Assembly: GCA_025358295.1 (NCBI GenBank)
Contig: JANYJY010000009.1
Coordinates: 99,052 to 163,051 of the forward strand
Length of the DNA: 64,000 nucleotides
Reading direction: 5' to 3'
Source: Gammaproteobacteria bacterium
Lineage (GTDB): Bacteria; Pseudomonadota; Gammaproteobacteria; Steroidobacterales; Steroidobacteraceae
The notes beneath the pieces were generated by a model. The model made no database searches. It was not told where the DNA came from and was given only the letters and a program-made list of their open reading frames with translations. This document shows, piece by piece, positions 9,515-16,671 of the stretch. The position numbers and the translations under genes were made by a program. The first letter of the stretch is position 1; each line of letters opens with the position of its first letter.

Positions 9515-9611
9515 ATCGAGGACATCGCGTTCATTTCCCGCTACCGTTCATTGCACTTTTTAGAGAATAGGCACCGAAGTTGCGATATTGCAATCCCGCC
9601 ACCGGTGCCGG

Positions 9612-10844
9612 TCACGCGTAGCTTCGGCTCACGAACCAAAAAACACCCAGCGCTACCAGGAAGGCTGAGGCCATGTCGACAACCAAGGGCCTTGGCAAAG
9701 CGACTTTGCACTTCGCCAAGGCAGCGACCAGCAGCGTCGCGCCGACGACCAGAATCAGCTGCCCAATCTCCACGCCGACGTTGAAGCCCACCAACAGCTC
9801 TGCCAACCGCCCAGGGGGAAGCTGCAACTCGAGCAGATCGGCGGCGAACCCGAAGCCGTGGATCAAACCGAACACCAGGGTGATCAGGATCCGCAAGCGG
9901 CCGGCATCGCGCAAGCGCCCGGAAATCATCAGATAGTTGGCGGTGAACAAGCCCGCGCCCAGCAATAGCAGGCTGGGCAGCCCCCCGAAACCCAGGCATT
10001 GCAGCAGCGCCATGAGCGCCAGCGACCCACCCACCGCCAGCGCCACGGGCAGCGGCCGTTGAGTTTGGACCACGATGTTTTCTGCACCAATCAGGGCAAT
10101 CGTCAGCGCCACCAAGGCATCGATGTATTCCGCGTGCGGGCGTAGCACCCCGGTTACGGCCAGCGCCAGCGTCAGGCTGTGACCGATGGTGAACCCCGTG
10201 ACCACGAACACGAGATCACGCAAGCGCCGGGATATCAGAACCAGTCCCAGGAGAAAGGACATGTGATCGACACCGGTGAAGATGTGCATGGTACCCATGC
10301 GAATGAACTCGACGAATCGTGCACTCTTCAGCCGGCTCCCCTCGCCACCCGTCACGTCCACGGTCCGATGTTCGGTGGTGATCAATTGCTCGGTGAATTC
10401 TCCGGTGAGCGCATTCTGCACTTGTGCGAAATTCGTGTGGCTCGCCACCAGATCGAAGAATGCATCCGAATGCACCTGCAAGTCGTTCGCGCTGCCGCAC
10501 TTGAACGTAAAATCGAATTTCCGGAAGCCCGCCGCTGCGGCTAGTGTCTGAATCGGCGGCACCAGTTCGCAGCGCTTGCCGAGTGCCAGCGGATAAACAC
10601 CCGAGCTCAAGTAGCCTTTCAGCCGCTCATCGGAGGGCGCACCTTGATCGCCGGACAGGCGATTGGCCTCCACCACCGGAATGGTCATCACCAGATCGAC
10701 ATCGGAGCCCTTGATCTCCCAAACCGAATGCGATTGGCTACGCGTATGCGCGCCGGCGGAGGCGCCGCAGAATGCCATCACCACCAGGCCCCAACTCGCG
10801 AACCACGGCAGGAACGCGTGGTCTCGTTTGGCCGAGCCCCGCAT
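9612..10844 (-). CDS. HupE/UreJ family membrane protein
   Basis: A 410-residue integral membrane protein. A signal-like helix (residues 15-32) is followed by a periplasmic domain of about 140 residues, then roughly seven hydrophobic segments to the C-terminus. The family motif region HIFTGVDHMSFLLGL carries His and Asp residues that could bind metal, and a second His cluster is in VFGLIHGFGFAADLLE. HupE/UreJ proteins are associated with nickel or cobalt supply, but this long-domain branch has no proven substrate. The start ATG shares a base with the TGA of the PpiC gene (TGATG at 10842-10846), so the two are translationally coupled. Confidence 0.85.
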   Translation of the reverse strand: MRGSAKRDHAFLPWFASWGLVVMAFCGASAGAHTRSQSHSVWEIKGSDVDLVMTIPVVEANRLSGDQGAPSDERLKGYLSSGVYPLALGKRCELVPPIQTLAAAAGFRKFDFTFKCGSANDLQVHSDAFFDLVASHTNFAQVQNALTGEFTEQLITTEHRTVDVTGGEGSRLKSARFVEFIRMGTMHIFTGVDHMSFLLGLVLISRRLRDLVFVVTGFTIGHSLTLALAVTGVLRPHAEYIDALVALTIALIGAENIVVQTQRPLPVALAVGGSLALMALLQCLGFGGLPSLLLLGAGLFTANYLMISGRLRDAGRLRILITLVFGLIHGFGFAADLLELQLPPGRLAELLVGFNVGVEIGQLILVVGATLLVAALAKCKVALPRPLVVDMASAFLVALGVFWFVSRSYA

Positions 10845-11755
10845 CAGCGGACGTCGTCTGCAATCAGCACATTGGCACGCTTGCGTAGGAACGACTCATC
10901 CCCGGTGCGCAAATGACCGACCGCGTCATTGCGAAAATCAGTCAAGACCTGATTACGGGCGGCCGCAAAATCGAAGGGTACGGGCTTATTGTTCTTGATC
11001 ATGTACAGAACGTGGACGGCATCGGGGCGAATAATCGGAACCGAGACAGCGCCGTCCGGCAGATCGACCGCCGTCGCAAACAATGGTTCGCCAAGATGAA
11101 TCTTCGCGGCAAAATAGAACTCATCGTCGAGACTCTTACCGGAGCCGCTCGCCCGCCATCGGGCCAAGAATTCGGGCGTCGGGGCCCCGGCCCTGAGCGT
11201 CGCTGCCGCCGCCGTCGCGGCATTCGCCTCACTCAGCGGAAATGCAAAATCATACAGAGACATGGTCCCCTCGCTCGCGTAGCGAGCATGATGCAGCGCA
11301 TAGTAGGCGCGTAGCTGTCCTTCGCCCGGCTGGGCCGTGATGGCATCCGCGGCGATCTCTAGCTCGACCGCGTTGACCATGGCCGAGCGCACGTCGGGGT
11401 CAGTCGAGGCAACGTCCAACTCCTTGCTCCTCTGTACGAACAGCTCCTCGCGAATCATGTCGTCCAGTACCTTGCGCCGCTGCGCCGCCGTCGCGTGCGG
11501 CAAATCCACGCCATACAAGGTCTGTAGCTGCAGCAAATAGTCGCTGCGCGAGATGGGCTGCTGATTGACCAAGGCGACATCTTCGGGCGGCACAATTAAA
11601 GTGGACGTGCCGCGCGCCGTGAATAACGAATAACCCGCCATGAGCAATCCCAGCAACGCGCCGCAGCCCATGAACGCGAAGGATCGCCGGGTACTCACGC
11701 GGCCGACCTCATCTCGAGGGGATAAGTTCGAAGGAATCGGCTTCGGCATGCTCAT
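10844..11755 (-). CDS. Membrane-anchored PpiC-type peptidyl-prolyl isomerase
   Basis: A 303-residue protein starting at ATG 11755, chosen because it overlaps the upstream cytochrome TGA as ATGA. An N-terminal membrane helix (about residues 24-44) is followed by a SurA/PpiC-like chaperone part with VALVNQQPISRSDYLLQL, RRKVLDDMIREELFVQRSKEL and a parvulin-like region LYDFAFPLSEA. The parvulin domain is divergent, so the call rests on overall layout. It lies in an operon between a cytochrome c and a HupE protein and probably helps fold or insert an exported partner; this is inference. Confidence 0.7.
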   Translation of the reverse strand: MSMPKPIPSNLSPRDEVGRVSTRRSFAFMGCGALLGLLMAGYSLFTARGTSTLIVPPEDVALVNQQPISRSDYLLQLQTLYGVDLPHATAAQRRKVLDDMIREELFVQRSKELDVASTDPDVRSAMVNAVELEIAADAITAQPGEGQLRAYYALHHARYASEGTMSLYDFAFPLSEANAATAAAATLRAGAPTPEFLARWRASGSGKSLDDEFYFAAKIHLGEPLFATAVDLPDGAVSVPIIRPDAVHVLYMIKNNKPVPFDFAAARNQVLTDFRNDAVGHLRTGDESFLRKRANVLIADDVR

Positions 11756-12510
11756 TGGACTCCGAGCAGCGCTGCCTTTGCGGGGCTCCGCGGGTGGGAA
11801 AGCGAATACACAAATATCGCCGTCTCGCGGATTTCTGCGGGGCTTAAAATTGCCACCCACGCGGGGCACACACCGTGCCGGCCGTAGGCAATAGAACTCC
11901 ACAGCGCTGCGCGGCCGCCGTCACCATACAGAGTGATGTGGTCCGTCAAATTCGGCGCGCCGATGGCGGAATCCCCTTTGGCATCCGCCGCGTGGCAGTC
12001 GTAACAGCCGCCGGCACCCACGAAAATCTCGGCGCCACGAGCGGTCGAGGCAGCATCGGCGGCCCGTCCCTGCTGGCTCATCAAGAATTCCACCAAGTCC
12101 CGTATATTTCCGGGGGACAGCGGCAGGATTTTCGCGTCTCGGACGCTGGGCTGCGCGGTGCCATAGGCCGGCATAATGGCAAGGTTCCACGCCTTCGGAT
12201 GAAAGGAGCGAATGCCATACCTAATGACCTGCTCGATATCGCTCACCAATCCCGTCCCATACAGCCAATCACCGTCGCTCAGGTCCGGAACGCCCCGCGC
12301 AGCATCGCCGGTTCCAGAAATTCCATGGCAAGCGGCGCAACGGACTTCGAACAAGGCCTTGCCGCGTCCGAGCGCAAATGCCATCAACGCTTCAGTGGCA
12401 GGAATGGCGTCGGGGTCGGCGCGCAGCAGACGACTGCCGAGCGCCGATACCTGCAGCAATACCGCCGCCGCGAGGCAGGCTACAGCGGCCAGGAAAAGAC
12501 TGAATCGCAT
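11752..12510 (-). CDS. Di-haem c-type cytochrome
   Basis: An exported electron-transfer protein with two CXXCH haem sites, CAACH and CYDCH, about 105 residues apart. Distal Met ligand candidates are in LAIMPAYG and the second domain. It has 252 residues from ATG 12510; upstream in-frame ATG 12519 and TTG 12528 are alternatives. The N-terminal hydrophobic stretch (residues 2-22) is a signal anchor. It is the first gene of a three-gene overlapping run with ppiC and hupE. The family resembles the FixP/CcoP-type double cytochrome domain, but no oxidase gene is next to it. Confidence 0.85.
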   Translation of the reverse strand: MRFSLFLAAVACLAAAVLLQVSALGSRLLRADPDAIPATEALMAFALGRGKALFEVRCAACHGISGTGDAARGVPDLSDGDWLYGTGLVSDIEQVIRYGIRSFHPKAWNLAIMPAYGTAQPSVRDAKILPLSPGNIRDLVEFLMSQQGRAADAASTARGAEIFVGAGGCYDCHAADAKGDSAIGAPNLTDHITLYGDGGRAALWSSIAYGRHGVCPAWVAILSPAEIRETAIFVYSLSHPRSPAKAALLGVQ

Positions 12511-13023
12511 TGACAGCATCCCACCCAAACGCCCGCCGTTCGCATGTCATCCATACTATTCATAGTCATGTTGCCTCACGATGGAGTGTACCAGTCATGA
12601 ATAGCGATGCTTGGCCAACCCCGCCCTCCCCTCATGCCCAGAAGCGAGCGCATCGTATTGGTCACCGGTCACGTGGCGCATTTCTACGCTGAGCGCGGCA
12701 GCTCGGGACCCTATGAACCCGTTGCTGCCAGTACGTACGCCGGCGAGCAAGCCCTGCTCAAGCGACGAGCCGCCTGAGAAAACCATCTAAGTCGGAAATA
12801 CCGCCTGACCCCATCGCTCAGGAATATGTCGCCTGCCAATCTCGCAGTCCAGCACGATCCCCACCGGCGAGCATTGGCGTATAGCTACGCTATGATTGTC
12901 AGCGCGCATTAGGCAACTGGACGCCGATTAAACTTAAGGGAATGAAGTGCATGCGAACCCACACAGCGACTTATACCCCGCCTTTGTCGCAATGCGTATT
13001 CCGTTTCCGTCATCTAATTAATT
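12511..13023. other. Intergenic region at left border of the cassette array
   Basis: 513 bases with no gene I can support. Short frames exist, for example 12595-12786 on the minus strand, but they have no ribosome-binding site and no recognisable motif. It must hold the promoter of the minus-strand cytochrome operon and, if the array is expressed from outside, a plus-strand promoter. A small inverted repeat GCGTA/TACGC lies near 12880. There is no integrase gene and no complete attC here. Confidence 0.6.
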
Positions 13024-13035
13024 GTTAGGCGCAAC

Positions 13036-13410
13036 TTGACCGTCCCGCCAGGCTTCCCGTTCACGCGTCTCAGGATGCATTCTGGCGAGAACGTTCTATG
13101 GTCCGGGTATAACCCTACGTTTCATCGATTCCTAGACTACGGATTGGTCCTGTCGGATCGAGCGCTGTACCTATGCCGCCGCAGCTGGTGGCGGCTGGCG
13201 CTGTGGAAGAGATTTCCTCTCGATATCATCGACGAGTTCGTTCTACTTGACGGCGGCGGACGGCCTGGGGTCAGGATACGCACTGCGACACGGAATATTA
13301 CATTTCGTACGCCATTTGACTTTTACGCCGATGAAATGGAGTTTGACCGTATGGTCCTGGAGAAGGCCGTTGCTGCAGTCGGTGCTGCGAAGTCCGCGGT
13401 TAACACCTAA
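13036..13410 (+). CDS. Cassette 1: hypothetical protein
   Basis: First cassette gene, 124 residues if the TTG at 13036 is used, six bases after the GTTAGGC core; ATG 13075 is an alternative that gives 111 residues. No family is recognised with confidence. The part SGENVLWSGYNPTFHRFLDYG followed by alternating strands and WWRLALWKRFPLDII looks like a small all-beta domain of the PH-like type seen in membrane-associated bacterial proteins. The stop codon lies inside the R'' box of the following attC (13405-13411), as is common for cassette genes. Confidence 0.55.
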   Translation: MTVPPGFPFTRLRMHSGENVLWSGYNPTFHRFLDYGLVLSDRALYLCRRSWWRLALWKRFPLDIIDEFVLLDGGGRPGVRIRTATRNITFRTPFDFYADEMEFDRMVLEKAVAAVGAAKSAVNT

Positions 13411-13533
13411 CCAACGGTTCGAGCGAGCGCGGGGTAGCATCTTCGGTGGGCCAAGGAGGGGATCGATGATCGAGATAAAGTGCCTTCGTTTTGCGTTACC
13501 GCACCCTCGCGTCGCTCAGCCCTGTCGTTAGCT
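13405..13533 (+). other. attC site 1
   Basis: 129 bp between an ACCTAAC box (13405-13411) and the core GTTAGCT (13527-13533). The arms are GAGCGAGCGCGGGGT on the left and ACCCTCGCGTCGCTC on the right, complementary with a few mismatches. The central part holds AAGGAGGGGATCGATG (13453-13468), a near-perfect ribosome-binding site and start codon. Homologous to sites 2 and 3. Confidence 0.72.
13466..13531 (+). CDS. attC-1 micro-ORF (21 codons)
   Basis: ATG 13466 is preceded by AAGGAGGGG with good spacing and the frame ends at TAG 13529-13531, which is part of the GTTAG recombination core. The product begins MIEIKCL and ends PRVAQPCR. Similar frames occur at the same place in attC 2 (14175-14237) and attC 3 (16399-16470). 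It may be a translated peptide, a translation-coupling device for the next cassette, or a by-product of conserved attC arms. Confidence 0.35.
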   Translation: MIEIKCLRFALPHPRVAQPCR

Positions 13534-13594
13534 GTCTCCCCAAAGGGCAGCGCGGGCTTGACGCCGGTGCACAAACGTACATACTAGCAGTGAA

Positions 13595-13867
13595 ATGGAC
13601 TACGAATGGGATCAGGCCAAGGCGGCAGCGAATCTCAAGAAGCACGGTGTAGCATTTGCTGATGCCGCGCTTGCGCTAGAGGACCCGTTGGCGGTAACCA
13701 TTTCGGATCCAGACGCGATGGGTGAGTCAAGGTTCATCTGTGTGGGCGCCGATCCCACAGGTCGAGTTCTTGTGACTGTGTTCGCGCCGGGCGGAAATTC
13801 AACCCGAATAATTTCCTCGCGCAAAGCCAGCCGGGCTGAGCGCATTAACTACGAGTCAAAGCAATGA
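13595..13867 (+). CDS. brnT: Cassette 2: BrnT family toxin
   Basis: Ribonuclease toxin of a type II toxin-antitoxin module. It has 90 residues with the family signature at the N-terminus, MDYEWDQAKAAANLKKHGV, followed by FADAALALEDPL and the C-terminal RIISSRKASRAERINYE. BrnT has a RelE-like fold and blocks growth unless bound by BrnA. Its last codons overlap the brnA start by four bases (ATGA), so the pair is translated together. The pair fills one cassette between attC 1 and attC 2. Confidence 0.92.
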   Translation: MDYEWDQAKAAANLKKHGVAFADAALALEDPLAVTISDPDAMGESRFICVGADPTGRVLVTVFAPGGNSTRIISSRKASRAERINYESKQ

Positions 13868-14118
13868 GAAAGGAATACGATTTTTCGAAGGGCAAGCGGG
13901 GTGCCGTTGTCCCTGTGCCGAAAGGAAAGACACGCATAACCATTCGTCTTGACGACGATCTTCTCGAGTGGTTCAAGGCGCAGGTTGACGCGGCGGGCGG
14001 TGGCAATTATCAGTCCTTGATCAACACCGCACTCCGTGAGCACATGAAGAGCGCTAATGAGCCGCTGGAGAAAACATTGCGTCGCGTGCTCCGTGAGGAA
14101 TTGCGCAAAGCCAGCTAA
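13864..14118 (+). CDS. brnA: Cassette 2: BrnA family antitoxin
   Basis: Antitoxin to the upstream BrnT; it also represses its own promoter in studied members. It has 84 residues. The ribbon-helix-helix part is TRITIRLDDDLLEWFKAQVDAAG followed by NYQSLINTALREHM, as in BrnA/CopG-type proteins. The conserved lead FSKGKRGAV is present. The stop lies in the first box of attC 2 (14113-14119), so the gene runs into the recombination site. Confidence 0.9.
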   Translation: MRKEYDFSKGKRGAVVPVPKGKTRITIRLDDDLLEWFKAQVDAAGGGNYQSLINTALREHMKSANEPLEKTLRRVLREELRKAS

Positions 14119-14239
14119 CCAACGGTTCGAGCGGGCGCGCGGGAGCATCTTCGATTGGCCATGGAGGGAATCACGTGTCGATAAAGTGCCATAGCTTGGT
14201 GTCGCGGGGACCGCGCGCCGCTCAACCTAATCGTTAGAG
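14113..14239 (+). other. attC site 2
   Basis: 127 bp from AGCTAAC (14113-14119) to the core GTTAGAG (14233-14239). This is the clearest hairpin of the array: GGTTCGAGCGGGCGCGCGG (14124-14142) pairs with CCGCGCGCCGCTCAACC upstream of the core, with single unpaired bases in the left arm, as expected for attC extrahelical bases. It carries GGAGGG at 14163-14168 and a GTG at 14175. Confidence 0.8.
14175..14237 (+). CDS. attC-2 micro-ORF (20 codons)
   Basis: GTG 14175 lies six bases after GGAGGG and the frame ends in TAG 14235-14237 within the core. The product starts MSIKC and ends PRAAQPNR, close to the attC-1 product (IK.C near the start, P-R-x-A-Q-P-x-R at the end). Expression is not shown. 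The conserved end is encoded by the attC right arm, which is under structural constraint anyway. Confidence 0.33.
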   Translation: MSIKCHSLVSRGPRAAQPNR

Positions 14240-14282
14240 GCCTTTTTGGACATGGGCATCGCACTGGTTTATCGTATCTGCC

Positions 14283-14495
14283 ATGAGCAATTCGGTGGTC
14301 AGTGTTTCTCCTGATGTAATGAGTGGGGCCGCAGTATTCCCAGGTACTCGCGTGCCCGTTCAAACGCTACTTGAATATCTTGAAGCTGGCGATTCCATTG
14401 ACGAATTCCTCGCAGGGTTTCCCTCTGTATCACGGTCGCAGGTGATTGCGTTTCTGGAGCGCGCGACCACCCTAGCCGTCACTGATGCCGCTTGA
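14283..14495 (+). CDS. Cassette 3: DUF433 antitoxin
   Basis: A 70-residue DUF433 (VapB45-like) protein with a predicted helix-turn-helix fold. The signature region is SPDVMSGAAVFPGTRVPVQTLLEYLEAGDSIDEFL, followed by FPSVSRSQVIAFLE. DUF433 proteins are antitoxins paired with DUF5615 PIN-like nucleases. The stop TGA overlaps the TTG start of the toxin remnant (TTGA at 14492-14495), the usual antitoxin-toxin order. Confidence 0.88.
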   Translation: MSNSVVSVSPDVMSGAAVFPGTRVPVQTLLEYLEAGDSIDEFLAGFPSVSRSQVIAFLERATTLAVTDAA

Positions 14496-14813
14496 GAGTC
14501 CTACATCTACGAATGCGTCGATGTTCGCCTGGCGGCGAGCCTCGGCACTGTTGATGTTCGTACCGTTGCGGATCAGGGTTGGCTGGGAATATCGAACGGC
14601 AAGCTGTTGGCACTCGCCGCAGCAGAATTTGACGTATTCGTTACTGTTGATTGGAACCTACCGTTCCAGCAGCATTTACCGAAATTCGACATTGCTGTCA
14701 TTCTGATGCGAGCCAAGTCGAATCGACTTGACGATCTGGTCTTGCTGGTTCCAGATTTGGTATCCGCAATCCCGAGCGCGAAGCAGGGCGTGGTCACTCC
14801 GATCGGCCTCTAA
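14492..14813 (+). pseudogene. Cassette 3: DUF5615 PIN-like toxin, frameshifted
   Basis: After TTG 14492 the frame reads LRVLHL, then shifts: from 14511 another frame reads ECVDVRLAASLGTVDVRTVADQ and continues to the stop at 14813 with GWLGISNGKLLALAAAEFDV, FVTVDWNLPFQQHL and LVPDLVSAIPSAKQG. These are typical DUF5615 features. The family has an acidic LDE motif at this point, so two bases that would complete the Asp codon appear to be lost near 14510. The toxin is probably inactive while its antitoxin remains intact. A sequencing error is the alternative. Confidence 0.75.
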
Positions 14814-14823
14814 CAATCTCTAC

Positions 14824-14836
14824 GGAGTTCCCTGTC
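14824..14836 (+). repeat. Subterminal inverted repeat of the IS (transposase 3' side)
   Basis: GGAGTTCCCTGTC. It matches the reverse complement of 16327-16339 at 12 of 13 positions. It lies seven bases from the inferred end. Confidence 0.75.
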
Positions 14837-15174
14837 AAGAGCTGACGTGTGAAGGCCGGTAGATTTATTTCCGGCGGCCCCCTGATTTGATTCAACGGAA
14901 AGAGCAAACGTAAAGATCGAGGTCGAGGATAAGACTGCATCTCTCTACGCGGCCTTGTGGGATAAAGCGGAGTGTGTATCCGGGCCAAGATATTAGTCGC
15001 GTACGGTGTCCTCATTCGATTCTCGGCGACGACACGCAGCCAATGATCAGTCGGCTGCGTTGGAGCGTGGCGCCAGATTGTTAGCCAGGTTTTCACCGTA
15101 CTCGGTCTGACCTCGTTGTCGATCTTACTTCGCATCTTCAGGGGTGGGGTTCGACTCGGTTTCAATGGCGGCCC
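14837..15174 (-). ncRNA. Candidate guide (bridge/seek) RNA region of the IS
   Basis: 338 bases without a gene lie between the transposase stop and the inverted repeat, against only about 80 between the other repeat and the transposase start. IS1111-group elements encode their target-choosing RNA in the non-coding end downstream of the transposase, and this layout matches. A short 123-residue frame crosses the region but has no family features. The RNA limits and loops cannot be set by eye. Confidence 0.4.
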
Positions 15175-16245
15175 TCAGGCGCTCACAGCATGCCGGGTCG
15201 GCGCATGTCGCCGCCAAGCATTCGGATCGTAGGATTCACCGTGGGCCAAGATGGCCCAGATGATTCGCACGTGTTTGTTCGCGATCGCAACGAGGGTCTT
15301 GTGGTAACCGACTCGAGCGTGCAGATCGATGATCCATTGCTCGAGTCGAGAGCGTTTGACCGGTTCGCGCTTCAGAGCGACCTGCAACGTTGAACGGGCA
15401 CCTTGGGTCAGTAGCCCGCGCAGGTAGCTATCACCCCGTTTGGTGATCACGCCGAGACGTTGTTTACCGCCGGAGCTGTTTTGTCTCGGCACGAGGCCAG
15501 TCCAGGCGGCCATCTGGCGTCCGTTCTTGAAGTCGCGAGGATTCGATACGGTGGCGATGAGCGCGCTGGCGGTCAGTGGCCCGACGCCGGTGAGTGCCTG
15601 GATACGCTGCGCCGGCTCGCTGTGACGCACGTGATTGTGAATTTCGGCGTCACAATCGGCGATGCATTGCTCGATGTCCCGCAGGTGTTGAAGTGCGTTC
15701 GAGAGGATCGGTCGAAAGCGTGCCGGCAGCCGCTCATCTTGTGCCAATTGGGGCAAGTGGCGGGTCAGTGCCGCCGACGATCGACCGAGCCACACGCCAA
15801 ACTCGGCGAGCAAGCCACGGGTGCGGTTCAACAGCGCGGTGCGCTCCTCGCCGAAGCCTGCCCGCGCTCGGTGCCAGGCGAGCATGGCCTGTTGATCGAC
15901 GGACTTGACGGTGACAAAGCGCATGTCGGGTTGCCGCACGGCCGTCAAAATTGCCTGCGCGTCGTTACGATCGTTTTTTGCTCCCTGACTCTTGCGAAAG
16001 GGAGCGACGAATTCCGCGGCCATGAGCTTCGCCGTATGTCCGTGCTCGCCCAGAAACCGTGCCCAGTGATGCGCAGAGCTGCAGGCTTCCATCCCAAACA
16101 GACAGGGAGCCAGCTTCACGGCCCACTCGGCGAAGCCGGCGAAACTGAACTGCTTGAAATACACACTGCGCCCCTGGGCATCCCCGGCACACACCACAAT
16201 CACTTCCTTTGCGAGATCCACACCAACAGTAGTAATCTGGTTCAT
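15175..16245 (-). CDS. IS110-family transposase, IS1111 group
   Basis: DEDD/serine recombinase of 356 residues, full length. The N-terminal RuvC-like domain has TVGVDLAKEVIVV (first Asp near residue 9), FGMEACSSAHHWAR (Glu) and KSQGAKNDRNDAQAI (Asp residues), the last being a hallmark of the IS1111 group. The C-terminal domain has the transposase_20 region ALTGVGPLTASALIA and NSSGGKQRLGVITKRGDSYLR with the presumed catalytic serine. The frame is intact, so the element may be active. Confidence 0.95.
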   Translation of the reverse strand: MNQITTVGVDLAKEVIVVCAGDAQGRSVYFKQFSFAGFAEWAVKLAPCLFGMEACSSAHHWARFLGEHGHTAKLMAAEFVAPFRKSQGAKNDRNDAQAILTAVRQPDMRFVTVKSVDQQAMLAWHRARAGFGEERTALLNRTRGLLAEFGVWLGRSSAALTRHLPQLAQDERLPARFRPILSNALQHLRDIEQCIADCDAEIHNHVRHSEPAQRIQALTGVGPLTASALIATVSNPRDFKNGRQMAAWTGLVPRQNSSGGKQRLGVITKRGDSYLRGLLTQGARSTLQVALKREPVKRSRLEQWIIDLHARVGYHKTLVAIANKHVRIIWAILAHGESYDPNAWRRHAPTRHAVSA

Positions 16246-16326
16246 GAGTTCCCCTTCTCTGGTTACGATTGATCGTCACAACTCAATCTTGGCACTTTGA
16301 TGCCGTGCGGCCCACGCCGCTTCAGG

Positions 16327-16339
16327 GACGGGGAACTCC
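16327..16339 (-). repeat. Subterminal inverted repeat of the IS (transposase 5' side)
   Basis: GACGGGGAACTCC, partner of 14824-14836. It lies about 80 bases upstream of the transposase start and eight bases from the inferred end. Confidence 0.75.
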
Positions 16340-16347
16340 CTTATATT

Positions 16348-16459
16348 CGGTTCGAGCGATCGCGGGTCGCGTCTTCGGTACGCCAAGGAGGGAAGTCGAT
16401 GATTAGGATAAAACATCTTTGTTGGTCGTCGGCGCAGCCGCGCGCCGCTCAGGTTAGGC
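16348..16459 (+). other. attC site 3, larger part (interrupted by the IS)
   Basis: The right-hand 112 bases of an attC that starts at 14808-14816 (CTCTAACAA) on the other side of the insertion sequence. The sequence CGGTTCGAGCG resumes the left arm, the centre has AAGGAGGGAAGTCGATG (16385-16401), and the core is GTTAGGC (16453-16459). When joined, the site is about 121 bp, like sites 1 and 2. Confidence 0.75.
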
Positions 16460-16470
16460 GTGTTCTCTAA
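16399..16470 (+). CDS. attC-3 micro-ORF (23 codons)
   Basis: ATG 16399 follows AAGGAGGG with eight-base spacing. The frame begins MIRIKHL, contains QPRAAQ like its two relatives, reads through the core (GTT AGG) because of one base difference, and stops at TAA 16468-16470 inside the next cassette. It shows the same start position and similar product as the frames in attC 1 and 2. Confidence 0.33.
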   Translation: MIRIKHLCWSSAQPRAAQVRRVL

Positions 16471-16660
16471 CTCACGTGAGAGGGTGTGGCAAAAATCGCA
16501 GCCAGCAGGCGCAGGCGTTAACGCTTCGACAAACTTCGAATGTGCGGAAAACCCTCCGAATGCGACGTTGACCGTCAAAATTGGAGATATTAGCCACAAG
16601 GTGCATCACTATCAGGGCGATAGTTCCGCGCCAGGCATCCTTATGACGCCAAAATTGTAA
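16460..16660 (+). CDS. Possible small cassette gene, hypothetical
   Basis: A 66-codon frame from a GTG directly after the GTTAGGC core to a stop 11 bases before the next gene. The product is hydrophilic (SNSRERVWQKSQPAGAG, then VKIGDISHKVHHYQGD) and matches no family I know. Its start overlaps the end of the attC-3 micro-ORF. It could equally be untranslated leader of the membrane-protein cassette. Confidence 0.25.
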   Translation: MFSNSRERVWQKSQPAGAGVNASTNFECAENPPNATLTVKIGDISHKVHHYQGDSSAPGILMTPKL

Positions 16661-16671
16661 GGAGGGGATCA

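Larger units (their letters stand above)
14817..16347 (-). mobile_element. IS1111-type insertion sequence (IS110 family) inside an attC
   Basis: About 1531 bp. The transposase is on the minus strand. Subterminal inverted repeats GGAGTTCCCTGTC (14824-14836) and GACGGGGAACTCC (16327-16339) match at 12 of 13 bases, and lie seven to eight bases inside the ends, as in the IS1111 group. Outside the ends the sequence TAACAA (left) joins to CGGTTCGAGCG (right), which rebuilds the attC start TAACCAACGGTTCGAGCG seen in sites 1 and 2. No target duplication is seen, which also fits this family. The ends are set by this join and could be off by a few bases. Confidence 0.82.

Noticed and set aside
12595-12786. 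Short minus-strand frame in the left intergenic region
   Set aside because: No ribosome-binding site, no recognisable motif; could not support it as a gene.
12511-13023. Possible integrase or attI on the left of the array
   Set aside because: No tyrosine recombinase frame is present; only a lone GTTAGGC core at 13024 was seen, so attI cannot be claimed.
15460-16272. Long plus-strand frame (270 codons) opposite the transposase
   Set aside because: It is the antisense of the IS transposase, with no family motif; the minus-strand frame has all IS110 features.
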